Source: Symsagittifera roscoffensis (taxonomy: Eukaryota; Xenacoelomorpha; Acoela; Convolutidae). Taken from it: a DNA stretch of 64,000 nt. Both the position numbers and the translations under genes were made by a program. The DNA lies in NCBI RefSeq assembly GCF_963678635.1, contig NC_087069.1, forward strand, positions 12,530,530-12,594,529. The letters run 5' to 3'. Shown here piece by piece: positions 1-10,636 of this stretch. Positions within the stretch are counted from its first letter, which is position 1. The number at the start of each line of letters is the position of its first letter. Under the pieces are notes generated by a model. The model saw only the letters and a program-made list of their open reading frames with translations, was not told the DNA's origin and searched no databases.

Positions 1-1150
1 ATCACTACAAATTTTGCAACATGCAAAGTTTTCATAATTTGTTTTGCATACTTAATAAAAAAGTCGAAGAAAATCTCGCAAATTAAGAAAAGTTTCAAAA
101 AATAATTTCGCATTTTAAAAAAACAAACACAGGATTTTCTCGCACTTTTAAAACTTAAAGTAAATGAAATTCTGCGTTTCAATTTTGATTATAATTTAAT
201 CTCTTTTTCGCCAGTATATTGATCAAAAATATCGAAAAACAATGTATTAAGATAGTGAATAGCACTCAAAGCCATCAAATATGAAAAATTTTTAGCAATT
301 ATTAAACAAGTTTTTTACAATAAAGATTTAAAATTATACATTTGCATAAGAAAAAAGGAGTTTGTAATTTGCTTACTTTTTTTGAAATATCATGAAAAAA
401 GTTGCATCGTGCAAAAACTCGTCTCAAAAAATTTCGCATATATTTAAAAAAATCTTTACAAATTTTGCAACATGCAAAAATTTTCATAATTTGCTTTGCA
501 TACTTGTTAAAAAAGTCAAAGAAAAATTTTCCTAAATATTTTCTCATTATAAGGAAAACTGTAACAGAATTTTCTCTTGATCATAAAGAAATCTCTTTTT
601 TGCATTATAATGATCAAAAATAACGGAAAAACAAGGTATTAAGATAGGGAATAGCACTCAAAGCCATCAAATAAGAAAAATTTTTTGCAATAATTAATTA
701 AGTTTTTTACAAGAAAGGAATTTTGTACATTTGCATAAGAAAAAAGAAGTACTTTGCATATATTTTTTGAAAAATCATAAAAGAAGTTGCATTGTGCAAA
801 AAAATTTTGTCGAAAAGTTTCGCATATTTAAGAAAAAAAATCTCTACAAATTTCGCTATATGCAAAAATTTTGATAATTTTTTTTGCATTTTTGTTCAAA
901 AAATCAAAAAAAAATCGCATTCAACGAAAAACTTCGTTTTTTTGCTTTTTAAAAAAGCTGTACCAAAATTTCCCTGCAATGTTAAAAATTAAAGTTTAAG
1001 AATTTCTTTCTTTTAAGTTTGGTCAGTAAAAATTCTATTTTGCACGTATCTAAATCAAAAACATCAGAAAAACAGTGTATTAAGATAAGGAAAAGCACTC
1101 GATGTCATCAATACTGATAATTTCTAAGCAATAAGAAAAAAGAAGTTAGG
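1..1150. repeat. Degenerate ~0.4-kb A/T-rich tandem units
   Basis: Landmarks recur in order: a segment around 'aaaacaatgtattaagatag..gaatagcactcaaagccatca' begins near 221, 609 and 1051, each followed by long A and T runs with 'tttgcataagaaaaaa' and 'catatttaagaaaaaa' blocks. The spacings of about 388 and 442 bases suggest an old tandem array that has drifted. The same units reappear in the duplicated block at 3.08-3.6 kb. Short frames here come from low-complexity sequence and I do not regard them as genes. Confidence 0.6.
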
Positions 1151-1968
1151 TTTTGCAAATGTATAAATTTTATAAAATTTTGCAAAAAACGTGCTCAAAA
1201 ATGCGCATATTTGTTGTAAAGTGATTAATATTTTTGCATCTTGTAAAAAAAAGTAACAATAATTTATTCACGAAAAGCATTTCAATTGAAATTTAATTAA
1301 GTCTGACCAGAATTTTATGAAGAAATAATCGAAAATTATTTTAAAAAAATTGACACGCTCACTAGTTACAGAACTATAACCCTCAAGAAAACAATCAATT
1401 ATTTTGAACAAATCAGATTCATATTTTGAGTTTTGCGCTTTTCGAATTCTGTCTAAAAATTCTGAGCCCAGAACTTGCGTAGATGCAAGTTTTTGATTAG
1501 AACTTAGATAAAGTTGTTTGAACTTTTTCCGAACAAGTAGTTTTCTTGGTACGCTTAGTGTTTTTTCTGCTCATTTCCATCGTAAATTATGCTGAACTCC
1601 GCAACTAAGCTGATTGATTACTTCTACACTTGATGTGACAATACTCGAAAAGAGTCTGTGTTTGTACAAAGTGTGAAGACAATCAATTTCTTGATTTATG
1701 TTTTGATTTTTGTGTATTGATTGAAATCTCTGAAAAATTTGGCCATGAAGTGTTCCAATTAAAATTATGTGAAATTTGCAACAGTAAGAATCGTGAGTAG
1801 ACACGCAATATTCTTGGATTACTTTGCATTTTGTGTAAAATTCGTTGAAAACAGAAATAAACAATGATTTAATATTATAATCTTAATAAAATCTGGGAAG
1901 AGTTTGACACATAGCAGCCGCCATTAAGAAAAAGAAATTTTGCAGAAAATGGTGGAGTTATATAGTAG
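578..1968. repeat. Segmental direct duplication, copy A
   Basis: About 1.39 kb that matches 3051-4462 almost base for base in the same orientation. The match begins at 'gatcataaagaaatctc' and ends at 'ggagttatatagtagtagt'. Differences are scattered substitutions and a few small indels, so the duplication is fairly recent. The two copies lie about 2.47 kb apart, separated by about 1.08 kb of unrelated sequence. Each copy contains one 219-codon minus-strand relic. Confidence 0.9.
1268..1924 (-). pseudogene. Unrecognised 219-codon frame with two in-frame stops (copy A)
   Basis: Reading from an ATG at 1924 (MAAAMCQTLPRFY) the frame runs 219 codons to a TGA at 1268-1270 with no frameshift. It is broken by TAA at codon 14 (1883-1885) and TGA at codon 118 (1571-1573). 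The predicted product has a Cys/His-containing middle (CVSTHDSYCCKFH) and a basic, helical C-terminal part (LSVPRKLLVRKKFKQLYL). I do not recognise the family. The duplicate at 3757-4413 keeps the identical frame length, which argues that this was once a real coding sequence. It could instead be an exon set with a different true start. It is called a pseudogene because of the stops. Confidence 0.4.
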
Positions 1969-2440
1969 TAGTCTAATATAAGTCGTACGCTAATATTTCA
2001 AAGACTCTTTTTATTCGCTAATCAACTCCCAAATTTGTCAAAACTCCCCAGCAAAGTTCTTTTTTCCATTCCTCCATTTCTCTAAAGATTTTCAAAGTTC
2101 AAAATCTTCCATGACCCATTTGCAATCAGATATCTAGAGATTTGCTTTAAAAAATTCATCAATTTTGAGTTATCCCCTCAAATCTACATCAAAATCAAGG
2201 AACTTGACTATCTACTCAAAAATCAGCAATTTCTCATCGATTATATAAATCAAATTCAATTAACTTGATGAGAAGACTTGCAGAGATGCTACTTTTTTTA
2301 AATTTTCCTACTTTTGTTACTTATATTGGTAATATTTCATATTTTTACAGCAAACAACTTTTGGTCATTTTTTTACATTTGCTTTTGTGTATATTTTTAC
2401 TTATTTTGAAGATTTAGGTCCTTAGAAGGTAAAATTTTGT

Positions 2441-2618
2441 CTGATTGGATACGACAACGAGAACAAAAATGAACATTTTTGTGATTGGAAACGACCATGC
2501 CTAAAATGGAGCTTTGTTTCCGATTGGGCGCGACTTTTCTATAAGAACTCCAAAAAATGAAAATAAAATCTGATTGGACACGACTACAATCCAAATAAGG
2601 AAAATCCTTTCTGATTGG
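2441..2618 (+). promoter_or_regulatory. Five evenly spaced CTGATTGG (inverted CCAAT) motifs
   Basis: CTGATTGG or a one-base variant begins at 2441, 2481, 2520, 2570 and 2611, giving spacings of 40, 39, 50 and 41 bases. Four of the five are followed by an NNNCGAC tail. ATTGG is the reverse complement of the CCAAT box bound by NF-Y (family knowledge). The cluster lies 200-380 bases upstream of the frame at 2822, so a promoter role is possible. It may equally be a short diverged tandem repeat, and no expression evidence is visible. Confidence 0.4.
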
Positions 2619-2684
2619 TTAAAACCACACATTCGAATTGAAGGTACCCCTCTCTCTTCACTAAAAATCATTTTATTTTCAACG

Positions 2685-2753
2685 TAACTACCGTCAACTA
2701 CCTCTTCTCTCAGCTCTAAACATTTTAATTTCAATTTAACTACCGTCAACTAC
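2685..2753 (+). repeat. Direct repeat of a 17-bp TAACTACCGTCAACTAC unit
   Basis: The 17-base unit occurs at 2685-2701 and again at 2737-2753, a 52-base period, with flanking CTTCTCTC runs also partly repeated. It lies between the CCAAT-like cluster and the start of the frame at 2822, where leader or promoter sequence would be expected. Confidence 0.55.
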
Positions 2754-2821
2754 TTCTCTCGCAACTTTAAATCTTGTTTCTTCTCTAAACCTTTTACTTA
2801 TTCAGCTTCGCTTGCAACTAA

Positions 2822-3115
2822 ATGCTCAAAATGATCTTCTCAGTGCAGAATAACAACCTTATGTTCTCGGTAAAAATTTCGGGTGATTTAGTACAAACCC
2901 AAGTGCGAGAAACAGTTTGTGGAGTTTTTCCGGCACGATTGGACATTCCAATCCAAGTCTGGCACATGGTGGAGGTGATGCGCAGGGATTTCAGCGAACA
3001 GCATACAAAGCAAGTACCCATGACAGTGAACCAACTTGGAGAAATGCAAATGATCATAAAGAAATCTCTTTTTTGCATTATAATGATCAAAAATAACGGA
3101 AAAACAAGGTATTAA
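2822..3115 (+). CDS. Hypothetical protein, 3' end replaced by duplicated repeat
   Basis: A 97-codon frame starts at an ATG (2822) and has more even base composition than its surroundings, as a real exon would. The first ~76 residues look protein-like (for example VRETVCGVFPARLDIPIQVW). I cannot assign a family. From about 3051 the frame runs into copy B of the segmental duplication, so its last ~20 residues are repeat-derived. The likely history is a gene or exon truncated when the repeat copy arrived, although it could simply end in an intron before that. No splice donor stands out at the junction. Confidence 0.35.
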   Translation: MLKMIFSVQNNNLMFSVKISGDLVQTQVRETVCGVFPARLDIPIQVWHMVEVMRRDFSEQHTKQVPMTVNQLGEMQMIIKKSLFCIIMIKNNGKTRY

Positions 3116-4462
3116 GATAGGGAATAGCACTCAAAGCCATCAAATAAGAAAAATTTTTTGCAATAATTAATTAAGTTTTTTTACAAGAAAGGAGTTTTGT
3201 ACATTTGCATAAGAAAAAAGAAGTTTTTTGCATATATTTTTTGAAAAATCATTAAAAAAGTTGCATTGTGCAAAAAAATTTTGTCGAAAAGTTTCGCATA
3301 TTTAAGAAAAAAAATCTCTATAAATTTCGCTATATGCAAAAATTTTGATAATTTTTTTTGCATTTTTGTTCAAAAAATCAAAAAAAATCGCATTCAACGA
3401 AAAACTTCGTTTTTTTGCTTTTTAAAAAAGCTGTACCAAAATTTCCCTGCAATGTTAAAAATTAAAGTTTAAGAATTTCTTTCTTTTAAGTTTGGTCAGT
3501 AAAAAATCTATTTTGCACGTATCTAAATCAAAAACATCAGAAAAACAGTGTCTTAAGATAAGGAAAAGCACTCGATGTCATCAATACTGATAATTTCTAA
3601 ACAATAAGAAAAAAGAAGTTAGGTTTTGCAAATGTATATATTTTATAAAATATGAAAAAATTTGCGTCCTGCAAAAAACGTGCTCAAAAATGCGCATATT
3701 TGTTGTAAAGTGATTAATATTTTTGCATCTTGTAAAAAAAAGTAACAATAATTTATTCACGAAAAGCATTTCAATTGAAATTTAATTAAGTTTGACCAGA
3801 GTTTTATGAAGAAATAATCGAAAATTAATTTGAAAAAATTGACACGCTCACTAGTTACAGAACTATAACCCTCAAGAAAACAATCAATTATTTTGAACAA
3901 ATCAGATTCATATTTTGAGTTTTGCGCTTTTCGAATTCTGTCTAAAAATTCTGAGCCCAGAACTTGCGTAGATGCAAGTTTTTGATTAGAACTTAGATAA
4001 AGTTGTTTGAACTTTTTCCGAACAAGTAGTTTTCTTGGTACGCTTAGTGTTTTTTCTGCTCATTTCCATCGTAAATTATGCTGAACTCCGCAACTAAGCT
4101 GATTGAATACTTCTACACTTCATGTGACAATACTCGAAAAGAGTCTGTGTTTTTTCAAAGTGTGAAGACAATCAATTTCTTGATTTATATTTTGATTTTT
4201 GTGTATTGATTGAAATCTCTGAAAAATTTGGCCATGAAGTGTTCCAATTAAAATTATGTGAAATTTGCAACAGTAAGAATCGTGAGTAGACACGCAATGT
4301 TCTTGGATTACTTTGTATTTTGTGTAAAATTCGTTGAAAACAGAAATAAACAATGATTCAATATTATAATCTTAATAAAATCTGGGAAGAGCTTGACACA
4401 TAGCAGCCGCCATTAGGAAAAAGAAATTTTGCAGAAAATGGTGGAGTTATATAGTAGTAGTA
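3051..4462. repeat. Segmental direct duplication, copy B
   Basis: Same-orientation copy of 578-1968. The left edge is at 'gatcataaagaaatctc' inside the frame that starts at 2822. The right edge is at 'atatagtagtagt', after which the sequences diverge completely. It includes the drifted 0.4-kb units and the 219-codon relic. Copy B has a small insertion near 3650 relative to A and scattered substitutions. Confidence 0.9.
3757..4413 (-). pseudogene. Unrecognised 219-codon frame with three in-frame stops (copy B)
   Basis: This counterpart of 1268-1924 keeps exactly 219 codons from the ATG at 4413 to the TGA at 3757-3759. It shares the TAA at codon 14 and the TGA near codon 118, and gains another TGA at 4120-4122 (ending ..LFSSIVT). 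The absence of any indel in the frame between two otherwise drifting copies is the most notable feature. Function is unknown. Confidence 0.4.
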
Positions 4463-4477
4463 ACGCCTACGAAGTTT

Positions 4478-4522
4478 CCATATAGGGAAGTCCTTCCATA
4501 TTTAGTACTACTTCCATATATG
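4478..4522. promoter_or_regulatory. CArG-like cluster with perfect CCATATATGG
   Basis: A perfect CC(A/T)6GG site, CCATATATGG, lies at 4513-4522 inside the 14-bp palindrome TTCCATATATGGAA. A near match (CCATATAGGG) starts at 4478 and a CCATATTTAG lies between them. CC(A/T)6GG is the SRF/MADS-box consensus (established). The cluster sits just outside the right edge of duplication copy B and about 110 bases upstream of the open frame at 4633. The function is inferred only. Confidence 0.35.
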
Positions 4523-4632
4523 GAAATCGCGATGACTCATACTGCTTACTCCATTTTCATTTAATCTCATAATCATTTCTCTTATTTCCGCTCATCTGAT
4601 CAGTTTGCTCCTCAAAACGTACTCGAGAAAAG

Positions 4633-4923
4633 TTGATAGTCCCAACTATATTGAATTTTCAAGAAATCGAAAAAAAAATTGGGGGATTTGATTGGTTCCA
4701 GAAATTCTATAAGGGGAAACTATACTTTGAACCATACTTTCATTTTTATTCATTAAAAATGAATGAATTAGGACAATTTAAAAAGTCCCAACAAGTCTAT
4801 CTTAGTGAAAAAGGAGGAGAAGCAATATCGGCAATACGGAATAGTGTTATTCACGATGCTGAAAGTCTTGAACTTGTACCTATATATGAAGCCAAATCTG
4901 GTAAAGAATCAACTATGGATTAG
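4633..4923 (+). CDS. Hypothetical open frame without ATG, possible exon
   Basis: The frame is open from just after a TGA near 4600 to TAG at 4921-4923. There is no ATG until an internal one (..LKMNELGQF..). The product looks like a folded polar protein (GGFDWFQKFYKGKLYFEPYF, later ESLELVPIYEAKSG). An acceptor-like 'ctgatcag' just upstream would make this an internal or terminal exon. No family recognised. A decayed gene fragment is equally possible. Confidence 0.3.
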   Translation: MIVPTILNFQEIEKKIGGFDWFQKFYKGKLYFEPYFHFYSLKMNELGQFKKSQQVYLSEKGGEAISAIRNSVIHDAESLELVPIYEAKSGKESTMD

Positions 4924-5600
4924 GAGCTCGACATCTGTAATAGAGTATATGAAATAGCAACACACAGCATGAGGAGGGTGTGTGTCACAATCAAGTAGTA
5001 CAATGTGAACAAGCCACCCTTCATTCAGATTCGACTCTTCACTGCAAAGGAAAATGAAGACTTGAAGCAAGTTGCATATGTCAACTATACTTTGAATGAA
5101 TATTGGGAGATTTTATGTTGGTTGATAATTGTAAAACTCAGTAATGCTTTGTGATGTTTTGTATGTTTGGTAATTGAAATATTATTGGCTCAAAACTATT
5201 TTTCTCACTGAAGTGTATATTTAGAGTATGATATCTGAGGAAAATTCAGACAAAACGTACAATTTAATCCAAGTTGAAATAAAATATGAACCAATTATCA
5301 GTTAGTTTTCAAGTTATTGCTGAAAAAATTACAACAAAACTTATTTAATTACTGTACTTCTCCTTATTGAAATAAATTTGGTTTGATTTGAACAAACTTA
5401 CAGACAAGAATAAAGTTGAAAACCTCATCAACTTTTTAAGTTTCTGTATTTCATTGGTTGTTTACAGTTTTTTGCACAATATTTTGAATTTTTGATTGAA
5501 TACATCAATTTTCTAAAAGTGGAAAAAGTTTTTATGGTGATTGTTATTACAAAACATAAAAAAATGATAAAACAATTCGAGTTTTTTAGGTTTCTTCGTT
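4924..5600. other. Intergenic, nothing recognised
   Basis: AT-rich sequence with stops in all frames and no motif or repeat that I can support. It ends with an acceptor-like 'tttcttcgttcatttcag' at 5590-5608, before the broken frame at 5617. Confidence 0.5.
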
Positions 5601-5616
5601 CATTTCAGTAAGAAAA

Positions 5617-6094
5617 TTGTTCCTATCAAAAGCGTTTTCAATGTCTGAAATGGACATTCATCATATTTTAAAATTGAACTACTACAAAAAATTACAAGAG
5701 TGGTGGGCAGATGACGTTGATGGAGATTGTATTAGCTTTAACTTGTATAGAAACACAATAGATAAATATTTTGTTAAAAAATTGGAGGGGAGACTACAAA
5801 AAAGAAGAGTATTGCCAGGTTTATCAACAATTCTTTTATTTAGAAGAGTTAACTCAGATTGAGTGGTCGATCAGTAAAAAACAAAATAACGGAAGAGCCT
5901 ATAAAACAAAAATTGGAGATAAGGAACATCAATTCGATTACTTTTTTGAATTTGATACAAATACCAAATCTAGATTTGTCAGGGTATCTTTTAATCGATT
6001 GTCTAAATTTGATAGATTTCCGGTTGTTTATACTAAAATATACAAAAAAGAAAACGACAAAAATGTATACTTTGGTAATTTCTTTTTTCACTGA
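5617..6094 (+). pseudogene. Two-frame hypothetical, frameshift in A-run near 5775
   Basis: An open stretch follows an acceptor-like TTTCAG and reads ..ISFNLYRNTIDKYFVK. The protein-like reading then moves to the +1 frame across the A6 run at about 5774-5779, continues ..YCQVYQQFFYLEEL.. and ends ..NVYFGNFFFH at 6094. Both halves have the same charged, aromatic-rich style, so they probably belong to one exon with a one-base indel. The cause is either real decay or an assembly error. No known domain is recognised. Confidence 0.35.
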
Positions 6095-6316
6095 TTAGAA
6101 ATAATACAAATCAATAAAACTTTGATAAAATTTTCGAAATTTGAATTGAGTATCGAAAAGTTTATATAAACCAGACAAGAAATCTAATCTATCTCGCTTT
6201 GGTGTCAAACGTATATATGAGTTCTCCCAGAAAAATTTTCAATAAAATTGATTAATTGAGAAGTTTCAGTGCTTTGTTCTTATTTATAAAATATTTCAAA
6301 ATCTGTGAACACTTCA

Positions 6317-6460
6317 TTCTGATTTGTTAAGACCACAAATATTACCTGTAATGGAAAGCTCGATTCTGTTTGGTTCATATCAAAAAGATAAAAAATTCCT
6401 TGGAAGAAATGCTCGATTCTGATTGGGTGATTGTTTTGAGAACTCCATGGTTAGATTGGA
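6317..6460 (+). repeat. Second dispersed set of CTGATTGG-like motifs
   Basis: TTCTGATTTGTTAAGACCAC at 6317 closely resembles TTCTGATTGGTTAAAACCAC at 2609. CTGTTTGG (6366), CTGATTGG (6419) and AGATTGG (about 6453) follow at 47-53-base spacing. The same short element therefore occurs in two places about 3.8 kb apart. It may be a dispersed repeat rather than a promoter. Confidence 0.35.
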
Positions 6461-6649
6461 TTTTTTTTAACCTTTCAACTTGACCAAATAAGATGATATC
6501 CAATCTGATTTTTTTATGTTAAAAATAATTAGTTAATAAGTTTGCTGTTTTTATTCACTTTTATTCATTTTTTGAGGCTGTTAAACTGTTCTTATCTAGA
6601 ACTTTGGGACATTGTAAGTCTCCCATTTTTTCTTTCTTCTCTTATTGAG

Positions 6650-7130
6650 ATGCCGTCACTGAATAGAAACGAAAGAGTTGCATATCTTGAATGTGGCAGA
6701 GAATACACAAGTAAAGAAGCGTCAAGACATCGTAGAACCTTTGATGTTTTGAAGTGTTCGAACTGTAACTTACATTCTTGAAGCAGCGAGGAACTCACTA
6801 ATCATTTCAAGAAGAAGCATTGTCAACGTAATGTTAAATTTTGTGCTCAGCAGTCTCCAAACACATTCTAAGAGAAGGTAAAACTTATATATTTTTTTAA
6901 AACTTAGGAGAAATTACTATGAATACTAATTTTTACTGAGTCTGAAATACAATTTTGAAAAATTGAATAAAAAATTTGAAAAATTATACGTTATTTTCAT
7001 CACAATTCTTGACCTGTAATTTTTTTCTTCAAAGGTTTTGATTGACGATATAGACAGCAAAAAAGGAGTTCAAATTGTCGAAAAACTTTCCACGGAAGTT
7101 GATCCAAAAATCTTTAATCAACAGTAAAAA
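6650..7130 (+). pseudogene. C2H2 zinc-finger protein relic
   Basis: From the ATG at 6650 the frame shows two C2H2-type fingers. The first reads YLECGREYTSKEASRHR, with its first Cys replaced by Tyr. The second begins CSNCNLHS, hits a TGA at 6779-6781, and continues in the same frame with SSEELTNHFKKKH to a TAA at 6869-6871. A donor-like 'aaggtaaaac' follows at 6876. After an acceptor 'cttcaaag' near 7034 an exon-like stretch reads LIDDIDSKKGVQIVEKLSTE and soon meets stops. DNA or RNA binding is expected for C2H2 fingers, but this copy has lost a ligand and its frame. It is probably the remnant of a multi-exon gene. Confidence 0.5.
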
Positions 7131-7139
7131 CTCCATTAG

Positions 7140-10100
7140 TTGGAAGCTTGCGGAGAATTGGTTGCAAAAAATTTGTAAGTTAGTGCATAACATACGCTAA
7201 TGAGTGGTTAAGTTTTTGTTTAAAAACTGTAAAAAACTGAATATTTGTGAAACATCGACTAATTGAAAGGTTTTGCCAAGTTGCTAAAAAAAAGTTTTCT
7301 CTGTTTTGTGATTCTAAAAGTATTCATAGAGTAGTGCGCAATTAAGCAAATAATGGGGGTGGATTTATTAAGAATTTGGGTTTTTTACTGCTTTTTGACG
7401 ATTTCAGAAAAAAAATTAATAACTGTCCTGGAAAAGATGAAAAAATATATGCTTGTGCTAACTTTTGAAAATATCAAAATACTAATATCATTCTCAACCA
7501 AAAATTTTCTTCATTTTGGAAAATCAGATTTGAAACAGCAATATACAGTTATCAGGTTGAGAAAAAAATTTAAAGACCTTAAGTAAAGTATTTATGGTAC
7601 TAATTCAGCTTCGGATTATTGAACGTTCGTTGAAACGATACATTTTTCCATCTAAAATTCAATTGTCAAGTAACATTTTGTTCAAATTGGATTAAGTTGG
7701 CAGATAGTACATGAAGCAGAAACTGAGATTCAATTAACTCAATTAATTCATTAGGAGTTTTGGGATAATTTTTCTAAAATTTAGAATAAAAAGTAAGTAT
7801 ATCTTGAGGAAAAGTCCGACCTAAAAAGTATCAAAGATTTGAAGACTTGTACTTATGTGTATTTCTTTAGAAAAATTTGTTATCACTTGATATATCAGGT
7901 AACTGTTTTTGTCTGATGTTTTGAGGATAATTTTTGTAAAGTAAACCCAATCCGACATCTTTTGGAAGAAGATACATAAGCATAAATCAAAAACTTGCTT
8001 TCAAGATCTATAATTCCATTTTTTTACTATATAGTTTTTTGGTTAATAAAAAGCAGAAAATTATACAATTGTTCCAATTGCACATTGATTTCATTTGCTA
8101 AACCAATTTTTTGAACCGCGCTCATTTAGAAGTTTTTAGATAATGTAGATGTTAAGAACTAGGTACCCTTGAGTATTTCCGGAGTTTTTCAGATTATAAC
8201 TAATAAAGCTGCTCTCAATTTGTTCTTAAATACAAAAAAACACCCTTATATTCTCATTTTTTACATATGTTTTTGAATGCTTTAACTAGCACCAATTTTT
8301 TTTCCTTTGGATATTTTTGAGAAAACTTCCGTCATAAATTAGGAATAAAAAGCGATTTAATTACTATTTTGCAAAAAAAGTGATAGTTATTGATCCCAAA
8401 TGTTGTATTTTTGCTTAGATAGTTTACTCTAGCAATTGAACAAGGGAACCTTGAGGAAGACATTTGCAATGTTCATCGTAATAATCAGACGGTATCAGTT
8501 CTAATTTCATCTCTGCTAGCAAATTGTTCGTTCAATTGAATTTATTTTCCTCCTAAATTCTCCAGTTTTGTCTAACTTTTTCTGCAAAATGAGTTCAAAA
8601 GCGAAAACATGTAATAAGCCGAAAGCAAGAAAAACCTTAAAACATAGACAGTTTCTACGGAAAACCATGAAAATTGTGTTGCAGAAGCAACAGAGAGATA
8701 ATCATCAGTTATGAAGAAGATTTTGTTGAACTTGAGCCATTATCGAATAAATTTTAAGAAAAATTTATCCCAATTTTAGTCATTTTCAGCAATTAACTGT
8801 TCATTTTTCATCATTGTAATGAACTTTTTTTTCACTATAAACGTGAAAAAAACTTCTCAGAATTTGGAATTTTTGTACAAATTTGGGTTGATCATTGAGA
8901 AAAAACTGAGGAGGAGTTAAATCGTGGAGTTTGATCTAGAAGTTTTGTAAAATCTTGCTCTTAATGTTGGTTTGGACAAAAAACCAGCTAATTGCCCAAA
9001 TAAAAGGTTAAAAATTTAAAATTTTTGATAGATTTGATTAATTTTTACCATCTCAAAAAAACGACAGTTTCTACTGTTTTCCGGAAGTTCCAATAATGAT
9101 TCAGCTATTGTGAGCTTTCCTGTTAATGTTGAGAGCATTATATAACCGGCTTTGTTGTTGAAATCATGCTTAAATCTATCGTATTTCAATATTCTGATTG
9201 AAAATTATGGAAAAATTCAAATTTTTATTCAAATTTTTGTATCCTTGTCCCAACATGATGCCACTTAAATACAGTTTGAGCTCAAATTTAATTTTTTTCC
9301 TACGTATATTGTTTCAATTCGATCAGAAGCAACAAAAAATTAACCAAAACTATGAAATTGTTGCAATTTTTTCCAAATACTTTGAATTTTTGGAGTGTTG
9401 CCAAAAAATTTGAATTTTTCAAAGTTTCAGTAGGTTTGAAGCCATTATGAGCTTTAACTTTGATTTTTAAAACTTTATATAACCTGTTTCTGAGCTCTCA
9501 AAAGGATAAATTTTATCATATTTTAATCTTTTGACTGAAAATTGTGGAAAAATCCATATTTTTGCAATTTTTTTTCCGAAAAACTTAAAATTCTTGAAAT
9601 TTTTCTCCAAAAACCTTGACTTTTTTCGAAGTTACCGTAGGCTTCAGCATAGTTTCAGGTTGATAGAAAGTAAAAGTATCTAATAAAATAAGTCAAATTA
9701 CAACAAACTTTATCGTGTTTTGAAGTTTTTTTGGAAGTTTTTTCAATTTTTTCGATAAAAAAAATTGCACCATACACCAAATATCATGCACCAAAAAACT
9801 AAATAAAAGTCCTTCATTACACAATCTATACGTAATTAACCTTTGATTTTTACAAATTAGATAACACGCGCCAAAATTTTTGCTAAAAAAACTAGACATT
9901 TCCACTCAAAACTCAAAAAAGTTTCGTTCCCCCTTCCTCCCCCCCCCCCCCCACACTTCAGCTCCAACCTCTACTACTGTCTTCTAATTTCCCCGAGATT
10001 TATATCGGCCATTTATACAGAAAAATATTCCATGGAATTCCTTTTTTTATTCATTGGAAATGCAGAAAAACATTATGAACTTTAAAAACAAATTTTAGTT

Positions 10101-10620
10101 AGTGCAACAGTTTCAGTAACGGTTTCAATTTCATCAGTCTGATCAATTTGCACAATTTCTCGCAACTTGTACCGCTACAATAACCGCTATATAGTCATTT
10201 TTTTTTATCTTTTAGGCTTTGCAGCAAAATCATTTTAAGTTTCAAGATTTCTCCACTTTTCTTTGAATTAGGTATCTGCAATTACTGCTGAGCAGTTCTT
10301 TTGTCAAGAACAAGAGTATAAGGTGTATACACCTCTGTCATAGATAGACTTGTAAAATGTTTTTCAAATAGTTTTTCTTTTTCTGGCAAAACAGTTTCAA
10401 ATACGAAGCCGCCTCTATCATTCAATTGTCCTTCTTTTGTGAATGATTTCGAGCTTTCTTAAAACAACATTTGATAATTGATTGGGTTATCATCCAAAGA
10501 TCCCGACGATCTTGATTTTTGCTCATGTCAATTGCAATTTTTGTATTTGTGCGTAATTGAAAAAGCATTTCTGTGTAAATTGATTTTGACATTGACATTA
10601 GTTTCCATCTAACACTAATG
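7140..10620. other. Intergenic AT-rich region
   Basis: I see no supported gene here. Frames such as 7353-7586 and 9198-9413 are Phe/Lys/Ile-rich low-complexity readings. A 41-codon basic frame from an ATG at 8589 to TGA at 8712-8714 (MSSKAKTCNKPKARKTLKHR..) is the only protein-like small ORF, and it is weak. A run of 14 C lies at 9939-9952. Several stretches repeat the wording 'tttgaattttt..gaaaatttttc' without a clear unit. Confidence 0.4.
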
Positions 10621-10636
10621 TGCAGGTACTCGTTCA

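Noticed and set aside
302-992. Short Lys/Phe/Ile-rich frames on both strands
   Set aside because: Low-complexity A/T repeats produce open frames on both strands; no motif and no splice signals.
8589-8714. 41-codon basic ORF with ATG
   Set aside because: Too short, no homology recognised, no conserved context; mentioned only within the intergenic entry.
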